A DNA stretch of 15,801 nt from Planctomycetota bacterium (GTDB taxonomy: Bacteria > Planctomycetota > JAJSAM01). The stretch's first letter is position 1. Every line of letters begins with the position of its first letter. Below the pieces are notes generated by a model that saw only the letters and a program-made list of their open reading frames with translations, searched no databases and had not been told where the DNA came from. A program made the translations under genes and the position numbers. This document shows, in pieces, positions 1-6,744 of the stretch. The DNA lies in assembly GCA_029932425.1 (NCBI GenBank), contig JAOZQC010000014.1:1-15801 (forward strand). Direction: 5' to 3'.

Positions 1-104
1 ACCAGTTCATCCGGGTGCGGGTGACCTTCCAGCTCGACGACAACCAGACCGTGGACCTGCCGCTGCCTTACCTCGACCTGCTTCGGCTTCCGTTCAAGTT
101 CTGA
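1..104 (+). CDS. C-terminal end of an unrecognised protein (5' end outside the window)
   Basis: The reading frame is open from base 3 to a TGA at 102-104 and gives 33 residues. They read as alternating hydrophobic and polar beta-strand residues (IRVRVTFQL, then LPLPYLDLLRLPFKF). The chain ends in phenylalanine with hydrophobic residues at -1, -3, -5 and -7, which resembles the C-terminal sorting signal of outer-membrane beta-barrel proteins. That resemblance is inference from a short tail and could be accidental. A strong hairpin follows one base after the stop, which supports a genuine gene end. No family can be named from this fragment. Confidence 0.6.
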   Translation, partial: QFIRVRVTFQLDDNQTVDLPLPYLDLLRLPFKF

Positions 105-127
105 GAGGTTTTCCTGCGGAAAACCTC
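105..127. terminator. Bidirectional hairpin between convergent genes
   Basis: A perfect 10-bp inverted repeat, GAGGTTTTCC at 105-114 and GGAAAACCTC at 118-127, encloses a three-base TGC loop. It fills almost the whole gap between the stop of the upstream gene and the stop of selB, so it can serve both strands. There is no separate T-tract after the stem. The T-run and A-run lie inside the stem, so its intrinsic termination strength is uncertain. Confidence 0.65.
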
Positions 128-128
128 C

Positions 129-2036
129 TCAGGGAAGCTCCCGGCGGTCTCCCCGGCGGACGGTGAAGCGGATGGTGTCCAGCCATTCGAAGAGGGGGAT
201 GGAGTACTTGCGGGTCATGCCCAGCAGGTTCTTCAGATCGGCGGGGGCCATGGGGCCGTGCTCCCGGATCCACGCCGCGATTTCCTCCTTCACGCGCTCC
301 ACCGATTCCCGGTGGAAGACCACGCCGGACCCGATGCGCTCGACCTTCCCCTCCTCCACGAGAAGATCGAGAAGCTTCGTCGTCTCGTCGGGGGAGGCTC
401 CGATGAGGGCGGGGAGCTCTCCCTCCTTCGGCGTGGCCAGCCCGCCTTCCCGGATCCGGCGCTCCAGCTCGGCCAGACGCTCCCGCTGCCCCGCGGTGAG
501 CGCGGGGGAATAGCCGGCTTCCCGCAACCGGCCGTCGCGGGCGCTCTCCACCCCCGGCTCCCCCGCCACGAGGTGATCCAGGACCATCTCCGAGACTCCG
601 AGACGATCCCGGACGTAGGCATGGTCCGCTGCGGACCGCAGGGGCTCCCTCTCGTGGAACCGCCGGAGGACCTCCCGGAGGCGTGCCCGTCCCTGCTCCA
701 CCGCTTCCCGGCCGAGGAACCGCTCCCCCACCCGGGAGATGCTCCCGTCCTTGAGGAGCCTTTCCAGCACGGGGCGCACCTCGTCCGGCCGCCGGACCAC
801 GATGCGGCAGAGACTGCGCCCCGAGATCCCCTCGAGCCCGGCGTGGCGGACCTCGTGCCGCACCGCCCGCTCCAGGTCGAAGACCCCTTCTTCCCGCTCC
901 GCCACCCTCCTCACCAGGCGGACCCTCCCCGCCGAGATCTTCCGGGACGAGATCCCGATCACGTAGCCGCCTCCGAGGGTAACCTGCGGCGAGGGGCTTC
1001 GGACCACGAAACGGTCCCCGGGAGCCGTGATCACCGGCCGGTCGAGCCGGAACTGCACGAGGGCCTCGCCCCCGGGCGGTACCTCCCGGTCCGTGAGGAG
1101 AAAGATGCGCCCGAGCACCTCCGCGGTGCCCGTGTGGAAGCGCACCGGCTGGTTGGAGAGCACGGGACGACCCCGCCGCGGAAGATGCCGGAACCGGGCC
1201 TCCAGGAGGTGCGCCTCCTCCAGGTATCCGGGCTCCGCGATCACGTGCCCCCGCCGCACCTCCTTCCAGGAGACGTCCGAGAGCTTGAGCGCGGTCCGGT
1301 GCCCCGCCCGGCCCTCCTCCACCTCGTGGTGATAGGCCTGGATCGCCCGGACCCGCGCCCGCTCCCCCCCCGGGATCACCTCGAGGACGTCCCCCACCCG
1401 CACCCGACCCGAGAGGGGGACCCCGGTGACCACGGTACCGTGCCCCGGACGGGTGAACGACCGCTGCACGGGAAGCCGGAAGATGCCCTCCGTGGGCCGA
1501 GGTCGGGCCCCGCGCAGCCGGGAAAGGAGGATCCGCCGGAGCTCCTCCACCCCCTCGCCGGTCTCCCCGGACACGGGCACGATGGGAGCGCCCTCGAGGA
1601 ACGTCCCCGCCAGGAGTTCCCGGACGTCCTCCTCGGCGAGGAGGGCGAGATCGGCGTCCACGAGGTCGATCTTGGTCAGCGCCACCACCCCCGTGGCGGC
1701 CCCGAGCAGGTCCGCGATCTCGAGGTGCTCGCGGGTCTGGGGCATCACGCCGTCGTCCGCCGCCACCACCAGGAGGACGAGATCGATGCCCGAGGCGGCC
1801 GCCACCATGTTCCGCACGAAGCGCTCGTGTCCCGGGACGTCCATCACCCCCACGGTCCGCCCCGGCTCGAGGACGAGCTCGGCGTAGCCGATGTCGATGG
1901 TGAGACCGCGCGCCCGTTCCTCGGGCAGGCGATCCGCGTCCGGCAGGGATCCCCCCGCCAGGGCCCGGAGCAGGGTGGTCTTGCCGTGATCCACGTGCCC
2001 CGCGGTGCCGATCATCAAGGGGACCACCTCCGCCAT
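129..2036 (-). CDS. selB: Selenocysteine-specific translation elongation factor SelB
   Basis: SelB is a GTPase that carries Sec-tRNA(Sec) to the ribosome and binds the SECIS hairpin of selenoprotein mRNAs. This 635-residue protein has every hallmark. The G1 loop is GHVDHGKT (13-20), the switch I segment is RGLTID (43-48), G3 is DVPGH (66-70) and G4 is TKID (121-124). EF-Tu-like beta-barrel domains follow to about residue 365. A series of winged-helix domains then ends in LKNLLGMTRKYSIPLFEWLD (601-620) and GDRREL, the conserved SECIS-binding tail of SelB. The length is normal. The ATG at 2036 is preceded by TACACT and seven bases with no Shine-Dalgarno site, suggesting a leaderless mRNA. No selA, selC or selD is visible here, so the rest of the pathway must lie elsewhere. 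The gene diverges from recJ. Confidence 0.97.
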   Translation of the reverse strand: MAEVVPLMIGTAGHVDHGKTTLLRALAGGSLPDADRLPEERARGLTIDIGYAELVLEPGRTVGVMDVPGHERFVRNMVAAASGIDLVLLVVAADDGVMPQTREHLEIADLLGAATGVVALTKIDLVDADLALLAEEDVRELLAGTFLEGAPIVPVSGETGEGVEELRRILLSRLRGARPRPTEGIFRLPVQRSFTRPGHGTVVTGVPLSGRVRVGDVLEVIPGGERARVRAIQAYHHEVEEGRAGHRTALKLSDVSWKEVRRGHVIAEPGYLEEAHLLEARFRHLPRRGRPVLSNQPVRFHTGTAEVLGRIFLLTDREVPPGGEALVQFRLDRPVITAPGDRFVVRSPSPQVTLGGGYVIGISSRKISAGRVRLVRRVAEREEGVFDLERAVRHEVRHAGLEGISGRSLCRIVVRRPDEVRPVLERLLKDGSISRVGERFLGREAVEQGRARLREVLRRFHEREPLRSAADHAYVRDRLGVSEMVLDHLVAGEPGVESARDGRLREAGYSPALTAGQRERLAELERRIREGGLATPKEGELPALIGASPDETTKLLDLLVEEGKVERIGSGVVFHRESVERVKEEIAAWIREHGPMAPADLKNLLGMTRKYSIPLFEWLDTIRFTVRRGDRRELP

Positions 2037-2049
2037 GGGGAAGAGTGTA
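2037..2049 (-). promoter_or_regulatory. Putative leaderless promoter of selB
   Basis: Read on the minus strand, TACACT (2049 to 2044) is followed by seven bases (CTTCCCC) and then the ATG of selB at 2036. A -10 element 6-7 bases before a start codon would place the transcription start at or next to the A of the ATG. No -35 match and no purine-rich ribosome site are present. The identical hexamer stands before recJ on the other strand. Confidence 0.55.
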
Positions 2050-2067
2050 GCGTCCTCGCTCCCGGGC

Positions 2068-2118
2068 CCCGCGGGATTGCCCGCGGTCGAGCCCGGCGCA
2101 CACGCCGGGTCCCCGCGG
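2068..2118. repeat. Three CCCGCGG copies plus a hairpin between selB and recJ
   Basis: CCCGCGG occurs at 2068-2074, 2080-2086 and 2112-2118. Each copy contains the palindrome CCGCGG. Between the second and third copies lies an inverted repeat, CCCGGCG at 2092-2098 and CGCCGGG at 2103-2109, with a CACA loop. Repeated palindromes inside a divergent promoter region can be operator sites, but such strings also arise by chance at this GC content. The role is unproven. Confidence 0.35.
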
Positions 2119-2134
2119 AAGTGGGAGTCCCCCG

Positions 2135-2149
2135 TGGTACACTCCCCCG
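2135..2149 (+). promoter_or_regulatory. Putative extended -10, leaderless promoter of the recJ operon
   Basis: TGGTACACT (2135-2143) matches an extended -10 element (TGn followed by TAnnnT). Six bases, CCCCCG, separate it from the recJ ATG at 2150, so transcription would start at the ATG. No -35 hexamer is seen at the usual distance, as expected for extended -10 promoters. There is no Shine-Dalgarno site. Confidence 0.6.
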
Positions 2150-3904
2150 ATGCCGAGTCGAAGCTGGGCGGAACCGGAGGACCGGGTGTGGGTGGTGCCC
2201 CGCCCCGAGCCGGAGAAGGCGGCGGGTCTCGCCCGGGCGGCGGGAATCTCGGAGCTCGTGGCCCGGCTCCTGCTGAACCGGGGCATCACCGCCGCGGACC
2301 GCGCCCGGTCCTTCCTCCGGCCTCGTCTCTCCGACCTCGCGGATCCCTCCGCCACTCCGGGGCTGGACCGGGCCGCCGCGCGGATCCGCGACGCGATCCG
2401 CGCGGGCGAGCGGTTGATCGTCTGCGGGGACTATGATGTCGACGGCATCACGGGCACCGCCCTGTTGATCACCCTCCTCCGCACCGCGGGGAGCTCGCCG
2501 GAGGCATACCTGCCGGATCGCCTCTCGGAGGGCTACGGGCTGTCCGAGGAGTCCGTGCGGCGGATGGCGGACCGCGGTCCCGGCCTCCTCGTCACCGTGG
2601 ATCACGGAACCACCGCCGGCCGCGAGATCGCCCTCGCCCGGGAGCTGGGACTGTCGGTGGTGGTGGTGGACCACCACTTGCCCGGCGGCGAGCTCCCCGA
2701 CGCGGACGCGATCGTGAATCCCTGGCTCGGGGAGCCCGGGGAAGCGCACCCGTGCGGCGTGGGAGTGGCCTACAAGCTGGCCTGGGGGGTCTTCCGGACG
2801 TTGGCGGGCGGACCCCGGGTGCCGGAAGCCCACCGCGACTTCCTCCTGCGCGCCCTGGATCTCGTCGCCCTCGGCACCGTCGCGGACGTGGTCCCCCTGC
2901 GGGGGGAGAACCGCATCCTCACGCGCTTCGGACTGCCGGTCCTCGCCGACCGCTCTCGGCCGGGGATCCGGGCCCTCCTCGAGACGGCGCGGATCGACGG
3001 GGAGCCCACGGCCACGGACATCGCGTTCCGTCTCGCCCCCCGGATCAACGCCGCGGGCCGCCTGGGCCGGGCCGAGCTGGCCCTCGAGCTCCTCCTCACC
3101 GATTCGCCGGACCGGGCGCGCGAGATCGCCCTTCGGCTCGAGCGGGCCAACGCAAGGCGGCGGAAGATCGAGGACGCGATCCTCGAGGAGGCGCGGGCCC
3201 GCGTGCGGCGGGACTACGAACCCGGTCACCGGGGGGGCCTCGTTCTCGGCGATCCCGCCTGGCACCCGGGAGTGATCGGCATCGTGGCCGCCCGCCTCGT
3301 CCGCGAGACCTGGCGGCCGGTGGCGCTCGCCGCCTTCGACGGAGACCTGGGTCGCGGTTCCTGCCGGACCATCCCCGCCGTGCATCTCGGCGAGGTCCTC
3401 CAGCGCTGCTCGGATCTCCTGGTCTCCCACGGAGGGCACGCCGCGGCGGCGGGGTTCACGATCCGGAAGGAGAGGTTCGAGACGTTCCGGAGCCGTTTCG
3501 ACGAGGTGGTCCGGGGGATGCTCCGGGAGGAGCACCTCCGGCGGGTGCTCCGCATCGACGCGCAGATCCCGCTCTCCGGGATCACGCCCGCCGTGGTGGA
3601 GGAGATCGAGCGCATGGCCCCCTTCGGGGAGGGAAACCCGAGGCCGGTGGTCGCCTCCCGCGGCATCCGGGTGGCGGGATCCCCCCGGCGCCTGGGCCGG
3701 GACGGCGCCCACCTGAGCTTCCTGGCCACCGACGGCCGGGTCTCGATCCGCGCCATCGCGTTCGGCCGGGGTCCCCTGGCCCCCGTGCTCTCGAAGGCTG
3801 ACCTTCGACTCGACATCGCGTACACTCCCGGTCTCGACCGGTGGCGCGGGGACGGATCGCTGGAGCTCTCCGTGAAGGACATCGTCCCCCTCGGTACGGA
3901 CTGA
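2150..3904 (+). CDS. recJ: Single-stranded-DNA-specific 5'-3' exonuclease RecJ
   Basis: RecJ degrades single-stranded DNA from the 5' end in recombination, mismatch repair and base excision repair. The 584-residue protein has the DHH phosphoesterase motifs: DYDVDG (94-99), VDHGTT (150-155, where many RecJ proteins have VDNG), VVDHH (172-176) and GTVADVVPL (242-250). These supply the metal-binding aspartates and histidines. The DHHA1 domain has WHPGVIGIVAARL (371-383) and GHAAAAGFTI (429-438). An OB-fold-like C-terminal part begins near PFGEGNPRP (491-499). The length is typical. The ATG at 2150 is chosen because an extended -10 lies six bases before it. The stop at 3902-3904 directly abuts the ATG of pcm, so recJ heads a tightly packed operon. 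Confidence 0.96.
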   Translation: MPSRSWAEPEDRVWVVPRPEPEKAAGLARAAGISELVARLLLNRGITAADRARSFLRPRLSDLADPSATPGLDRAAARIRDAIRAGERLIVCGDYDVDGITGTALLITLLRTAGSSPEAYLPDRLSEGYGLSEESVRRMADRGPGLLVTVDHGTTAGREIALARELGLSVVVVDHHLPGGELPDADAIVNPWLGEPGEAHPCGVGVAYKLAWGVFRTLAGGPRVPEAHRDFLLRALDLVALGTVADVVPLRGENRILTRFGLPVLADRSRPGIRALLETARIDGEPTATDIAFRLAPRINAAGRLGRAELALELLLTDSPDRAREIALRLERANARRRKIEDAILEEARARVRRDYEPGHRGGLVLGDPAWHPGVIGIVAARLVRETWRPVALAAFDGDLGRGSCRTIPAVHLGEVLQRCSDLLVSHGGHAAAAGFTIRKERFETFRSRFDEVVRGMLREEHLRRVLRIDAQIPLSGITPAVVEEIERMAPFGEGNPRPVVASRGIRVAGSPRRLGRDGAHLSFLATDGRVSIRAIAFGRGPLAPVLSKADLRLDIAYTPGLDRWRGDGSLELSVKDIVPLGTD

Positions 3905-4549
3905 ATGATCGACTTCGAAGCGGAACGCTTGCGCATGGTGGAACGGCAGATCCGGCGCCGCGGCGTCTCCCGGAGCGAGGTTCTCGAGGCCATGCGCAAG
4001 GTCCCCCGGCACGAGTTCATCCCCGCGGAGCACCGCCGGGCGGCCTACGAGGACCATCCCGTGCCCATCGACGAGGGCCAGACCATCTCGCAGCCCTACA
4101 TGGTGGCGAAGATGACCGAGCTCCTGGCCCTCACCGGCCGCGAGCGGGTGCTGGAGGTCGGAACCGGTTCCGGGTACCAGACGGCCGTGCTCGCGGAGTG
4201 CGCGGGGAAGGTCTACACCGTGGAGCGTCTCCCCCGCCTGGCGGCGAGGGCGCGGACGACCCTCACGAGGCTCGGTTACGGGAACATCCGCTACCGGGTC
4301 GGCGACGGCAGCGGGGGCTGGCCCGAGGAGGGACCCTTCGACGGCATCCTCGTCACCGCCGCGGCCCCCGACATCCCCGGGAGCCTCCTGGCCCAGCTCG
4401 GGGACCCGGGCACCCTGGTCATTCCCGTGGGGGGCCGCCTCACGCAGGACCTGGTCACCATCCGCCGGGAAGGGGGGCGGGACCGGCGCACGGACCATCT
4501 CCGCTGCTCCTTCGTGCCCCTCGTCGGCGAGGAAGGATACGCCTCCTGA
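3905..4549 (+). CDS. pcm: Protein-L-isoaspartate O-methyltransferase
   Basis: This enzyme uses S-adenosylmethionine to methylate L-isoaspartyl residues in aged proteins so that they can return to aspartate. The 214-residue protein shows the family's order of motifs: a helical N-terminus with VPRHEFIP (33-40), the substrate-loop motif TISQPYMVAKM (60-70), and the SAM-binding motif I VLEVGTGSGYQTAVLA (82-97). VYTVER (103-108) is the next strand, FDGILVTAAAP (145-155) is the post-motif strand, and GDPGTLVIPVGG (166-177) lies near the end. The ATG follows the recJ stop with no gap (TGAATG) and has no strong ribosome site, so translation is probably coupled to recJ. Its stop shares one base with the next start. 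Confidence 0.95.
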   Translation: MIDFEAERLRMVERQIRRRGVSRSEVLEAMRKVPRHEFIPAEHRRAAYEDHPVPIDEGQTISQPYMVAKMTELLALTGRERVLEVGTGSGYQTAVLAECAGKVYTVERLPRLAARARTTLTRLGYGNIRYRVGDGSGGWPEEGPFDGILVTAAAPDIPGSLLAQLGDPGTLVIPVGGRLTQDLVTIRREGGRDRRTDHLRCSFVPLVGEEGYAS

Positions 4550-5187
4550 TGCTCGAGATCGTGTGGGCCTGGCTGACGGAGAAGATCCTGATCCTCGGCT
4601 ACCCGGGCATCTTCGGGCTCATGGCCCTGGAATCGTCGTTCTTCCCGTTTCCCAGCGAGGTGGTGATGCCGCCCGGGGGCGCCAACGCGAAGGCGGGGGC
4701 GATGTCCCTCCTCCTCGTGATCCTCTCCGGCATCGGCGGCTCTCTCGCGGGGGCCCTCTTCAACTACTGGTTCGCCTCGAGGCTGGGGCGCCCCTTCTTC
4801 CTCCGGTACGGCCGCTACGTCCTCGTTTCCCGGCGCAGGTTCGTGATGATCGAGGGCTTGTTCCGGAGGCACGGCGAGATCGCCACCTTCATCGGTCGCC
4901 TGGTGCCCGGCGTCCGCCAGGTCATCTCCTTCCCCGCGGGGCTGGCCCGCATGGACCTCACGCGGTTCTGCCTGTTCACCGCCCTGGGCTCCGGGATCTG
5001 GGTGACGGTCCTCGCCCTCATCGGCTACCTGGTGGGGACGGATCTCGCCGTGGTGAACCGCACGTCGCATCACGTTCTCCTCTGGATGTTGCCCGGCGTC
5101 CTCCTGCTGCTTGCCCTCTACGTCTGGTGGTACCGCCGGTGGCGCACCGTGGATCCCGGCCCGGCCGGGGAGGAGCCTGCGGAATGA
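4549..5187 (+). CDS. DedA-family (SNARE-associated/VTT) membrane protein
   Basis: DedA-family proteins are inner-membrane transporters implicated in lipid-carrier recycling and membrane potential. The 212-residue protein has the N-terminal motif ESSFFPFPSEVVMPPGG (28-44) and the family signature FIGRLVPGVR (114-123) followed by FPAGLARM (128-135). It has hydrophobic segments near 12-30, 50-75, 138-165 and 176-195. The family's re-entrant topology is inferred from homology. The ATG overlaps the pcm stop by one base (TGATG), with AGGAAGGA lying about 11 bases upstream. A longer frame extends upstream into pcm, but this start gives the expected DedA N-terminus. The charged tail after residue 195 should be cytoplasmic. 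Confidence 0.93.
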   Translation: MLEIVWAWLTEKILILGYPGIFGLMALESSFFPFPSEVVMPPGGANAKAGAMSLLLVILSGIGGSLAGALFNYWFASRLGRPFFLRYGRYVLVSRRRFVMIEGLFRRHGEIATFIGRLVPGVRQVISFPAGLARMDLTRFCLFTALGSGIWVTVLALIGYLVGTDLAVVNRTSHHVLLWMLPGVLLLLALYVWWYRRWRTVDPGPAGEEPAE

Positions 5188-5663
5188 GGGAGATCATCTC
5201 CGTGGTGGGCGGGGGGTCCTGTCCCCCCGAGCAGTACCGGCAGGCCCGCGAGGTGGGCCGTCTCCTGGCGGCCCGGGGGTACATCGTGCTCACGGGCGGC
5301 CTGGGCGGCGTGATGGAGGCCGCCTGCCGCGGGGCCCGGGAGGCGGGCGGGCTCACCATCGGCGTCCTCCCCGGGATCGTGCGGTCCGCGGCGAACCCCT
5401 ACGTCGACCTCGTGCTCACCACGGGCCTCTCGGACGCCCGGAACCTCATCATCGCCACCTCCGGCCGGGCCCTGGTGGCGGTGGACGGCGGTCTCGGCAC
5501 GCTCTCCGAGATCGCCTTCGCCCTGAAGCACGGCGTGCCGGTGATCGGCCTGGGGACCTGGACGCTCTCGGAGCATCCGGTCCCGGGAGAGGGAGTCCGC
5601 GTCGTGGAGTCCCCCGCGGAAGCGGTGGAGGCCGTGATCCTCGCCCTGGGAGGCGAGCCGTGA
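5184..5663 (+). CDS. LOG-like Rossmann-fold protein of the TIGR00725 type
   Basis: The 159-residue protein resembles the LOG / 'lysine decarboxylase-like' fold, most closely the short TIGR00725 group of unknown function. It begins with a nucleotide-binding strand and turn (ISVVGGGSC, 5-13). GGLGGVMEAACRGA (38-51) and ARNLII (85-90) follow, then VDGGLGTLSEIAFAL (100-114). That last element corresponds to the PGGxGTxxE motif of LOG phosphoribohydrolases, with aspartate replacing the usual proline. True LOG enzymes release cytokinin-type bases from nucleotides. The substrate here is unknown. The ATG overlaps the dedA-like stop (ATGA) and has a GGGAGGAG ribosome site eight bases upstream. Confidence 0.88.
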   Translation: MREIISVVGGGSCPPEQYRQAREVGRLLAARGYIVLTGGLGGVMEAACRGAREAGGLTIGVLPGIVRSAANPYVDLVLTTGLSDARNLIIATSGRALVAVDGGLGTLSEIAFALKHGVPVIGLGTWTLSEHPVPGEGVRVVESPAEAVEAVILALGGEP

Positions 5664-5938
5664 TCCGGCGGGTCCGCCTCCTGGTGGCGGGGCGCGTCCA
5701 GGGGGTGTGGTACCGTGACGGGACCCGCCGCCGCGCCCTCGCCCTCGGGCTCACGGGATGGGTCCGGAACCTCTCCGACGGGAGGGTGGAGGTCCTCGCG
5801 GAGGGACCGGAGGCCGCCCTGCGCTCCCTCGCGGACTGGTGCCGGGAGGGACCTCCCCTGGCCCGGGTGGAATCCGTCGAGGAGACCTGGGAGGAGGCCA
5901 CGGGTGGGTTCGACACTTTCGAGGTGACCTGGTCCTGA
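5660..5938 (+). CDS. acyP: Acylphosphatase
   Basis: Acylphosphatase hydrolyses carboxyl-phosphate bonds in small molecules such as acetyl phosphate. The 92-residue protein has the typical length and both active-site motifs: VAGRVQGVWYR (9-19) supplies the phosphate-binding loop and catalytic Arg19, and GWVRNLSDGRVEV (33-45) supplies catalytic Asn37. The start is GTG at 5660, overlapping the upstream stop as GTGA and preceded by GGAGG six bases away. It is the last gene of the recJ operon and converges on the CRTAC1-like gene. Confidence 0.95.
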   Translation: MIRRVRLLVAGRVQGVWYRDGTRRRALALGLTGWVRNLSDGRVEVLAEGPEAALRSLADWCREGPPLARVESVEETWEEATGGFDTFEVTWS

Positions 5939-5974
5939 CGGGAGGATCGTCCGCCCGGTGCTCCGGGGCGCGGC

Positions 5975-5998
5975 GGGGCGGGGAGCGCCCCCCGCCTC
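5975..5998. terminator. GC-only hairpin between acyP and the CRTAC1-like gene
   Basis: GGCGGGG (5977-5983) pairs with CCCCGCC (5990-5996) around a six-base loop. A G-T and a G-C pair can extend the stem by two. It lies in the 64-base gap between convergent stops. It lacks a T-tract, so it may be a weak bidirectional terminator or a 3'-end stabilising structure. Confidence 0.4.
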
Positions 5999-6002
5999 CC
6001 GG

Positions 6003-6740
6003 TCATCGGGGCAGGGGACGGAGCCCCTTCCCCCGCTCCACGAGGATCTCCGCGCGACCGGGGAGGTTCCGGAAGAGCAGGGGCGGCTGGGCCCAGGTGA
6101 CCTCCTGCTGCACCTCGCGGATCGTGGGCTCGATGTGGCCGTTCGCCAGGACCAGGTCGTCCCGGCCGTCCAGATCGTAGTCGAGGAACGCCAGCCCGAA
6201 GGTGAGGGCGGGAAGCGTGGGACCGGCGAGGCCCGCCACGGGCGCCCGATCCACGAAGAGCCCGGACGGGTAGCGCGAGAAGAAGCTCAGCGCCTCCCGC
6301 GAGAAGTTGCCCACCGCAAGCACCACCCTCCCGTCCGGCCCCAGCATCTCCCCCACCCCCATTCCCGCCCGCGTCCTCCCCGTCTCGTCGAAGGCCACCC
6401 CGGCCTCGAGGGCCGTGTCCCGGAAGCCGCCCCCGCCCGTGTTCACCAGGAGGAGGTTCGGCTGGGTGTCGTTCGCCACGAAGAGATCCGGCCACTCGTC
6501 GCCGTCGTAGTCGAGAAAGGCCACCTCCGAGCCCATGGTCTCCGGCAGGAACTTCCTCCCGAAGGCCCCGTTCTCGTGCGTGAAGCGGATCCCCGCCATC
6601 CCGGTGACGTCCTCGAAGCGCGGTCGGACCCCCGCCGTCCCGGACGCCGCGGCCGGGACCGGCGCCGCCGCCCACGAGGGAGACGGAGAGGGTGCCCCGG
6701 CCTCGCCGCAGGCCGGGAGGACGAGGGCCGGGCCGAGCAC
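6003..6740 (-). CDS. Compact CRTAC1/FG-GAP-repeat protein, probable lipoprotein
   Basis: The protein matches the CRTAC1 (ASPIC/UnbV-associated) family of extracytoplasmic FG-GAP beta-propeller proteins. In order it has FEDVTGMAGIRFTHENG (42-58), LPETMGSEVAFLDYDGDEWP (65-84), VANDTQPNLL (88-97), GRTRAGMGVG (121-130), FGLAFLDYDLDGRDDLVLAN (181-200) and AQPPLLFRNL (217-226). Two aspartate loops (77-85 and 187-195) look calcium-binding. Typical relatives are 500-600 residues or more. Here about 200 residues appear to be missing between the first and second modules, and the chain ends before the final repeat. GTG at 6740, four bases after the TPR stop, gives a 245-residue protein starting with a very short hydrophobic stretch and a lipobox-like LPAC (Cys11). 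An ATG at 6833 is possible but would overlap the TPR gene. The function is unknown. Confidence 0.8.
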   Translation of the reverse strand: MLGPALVLPACGEAGAPSPSPSWAAAPVPAAASGTAGVRPRFEDVTGMAGIRFTHENGAFGRKFLPETMGSEVAFLDYDGDEWPDLFVANDTQPNLLLVNTGGGGFRDTALEAGVAFDETGRTRAGMGVGEMLGPDGRVVLAVGNFSREALSFFSRYPSGLFVDRAPVAGLAGPTLPALTFGLAFLDYDLDGRDDLVLANGHIEPTIREVQQEVTWAQPPLLFRNLPGRAEILVERGKGLRPLPR

Positions 6741-6744
6741 CGCC

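Noticed and set aside
2037..2149. Possible selC (tRNA-Sec) or SECIS in the selB-recJ gap
   Set aside because: The 113-base gap has a short hairpin and palindromes but no cloverleaf arms, TTC loop or CCA-like end, and recJ has no in-frame TGA to recode.
258..2276. Long plus-strand open frame opposite selB
   Set aside because: It mirrors selB codons on the other strand. GC-rich coding DNA commonly leaves an antisense frame open. The product is Pro/His/Arg-rich with no domain, and selB motifs are complete.
2015..4498. 827-codon minus-strand open frame opposite recJ and pcm
   Set aside because: It spans two well-supported genes on the opposite strand, has a His/Gly/Arg/Pro-biased product and no motif, and overlaps the 5' end of selB.
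5939..6005. TGA of the CRTAC1-like gene as a selenocysteine codon, or a frameshift restoring the missing C-terminus
   Set aside because: The sequence beyond the TGA translates to Pro/Gly/Arg-rich residues unlike CRTAC1, and the adjacent frame does not resume the family's final repeat.
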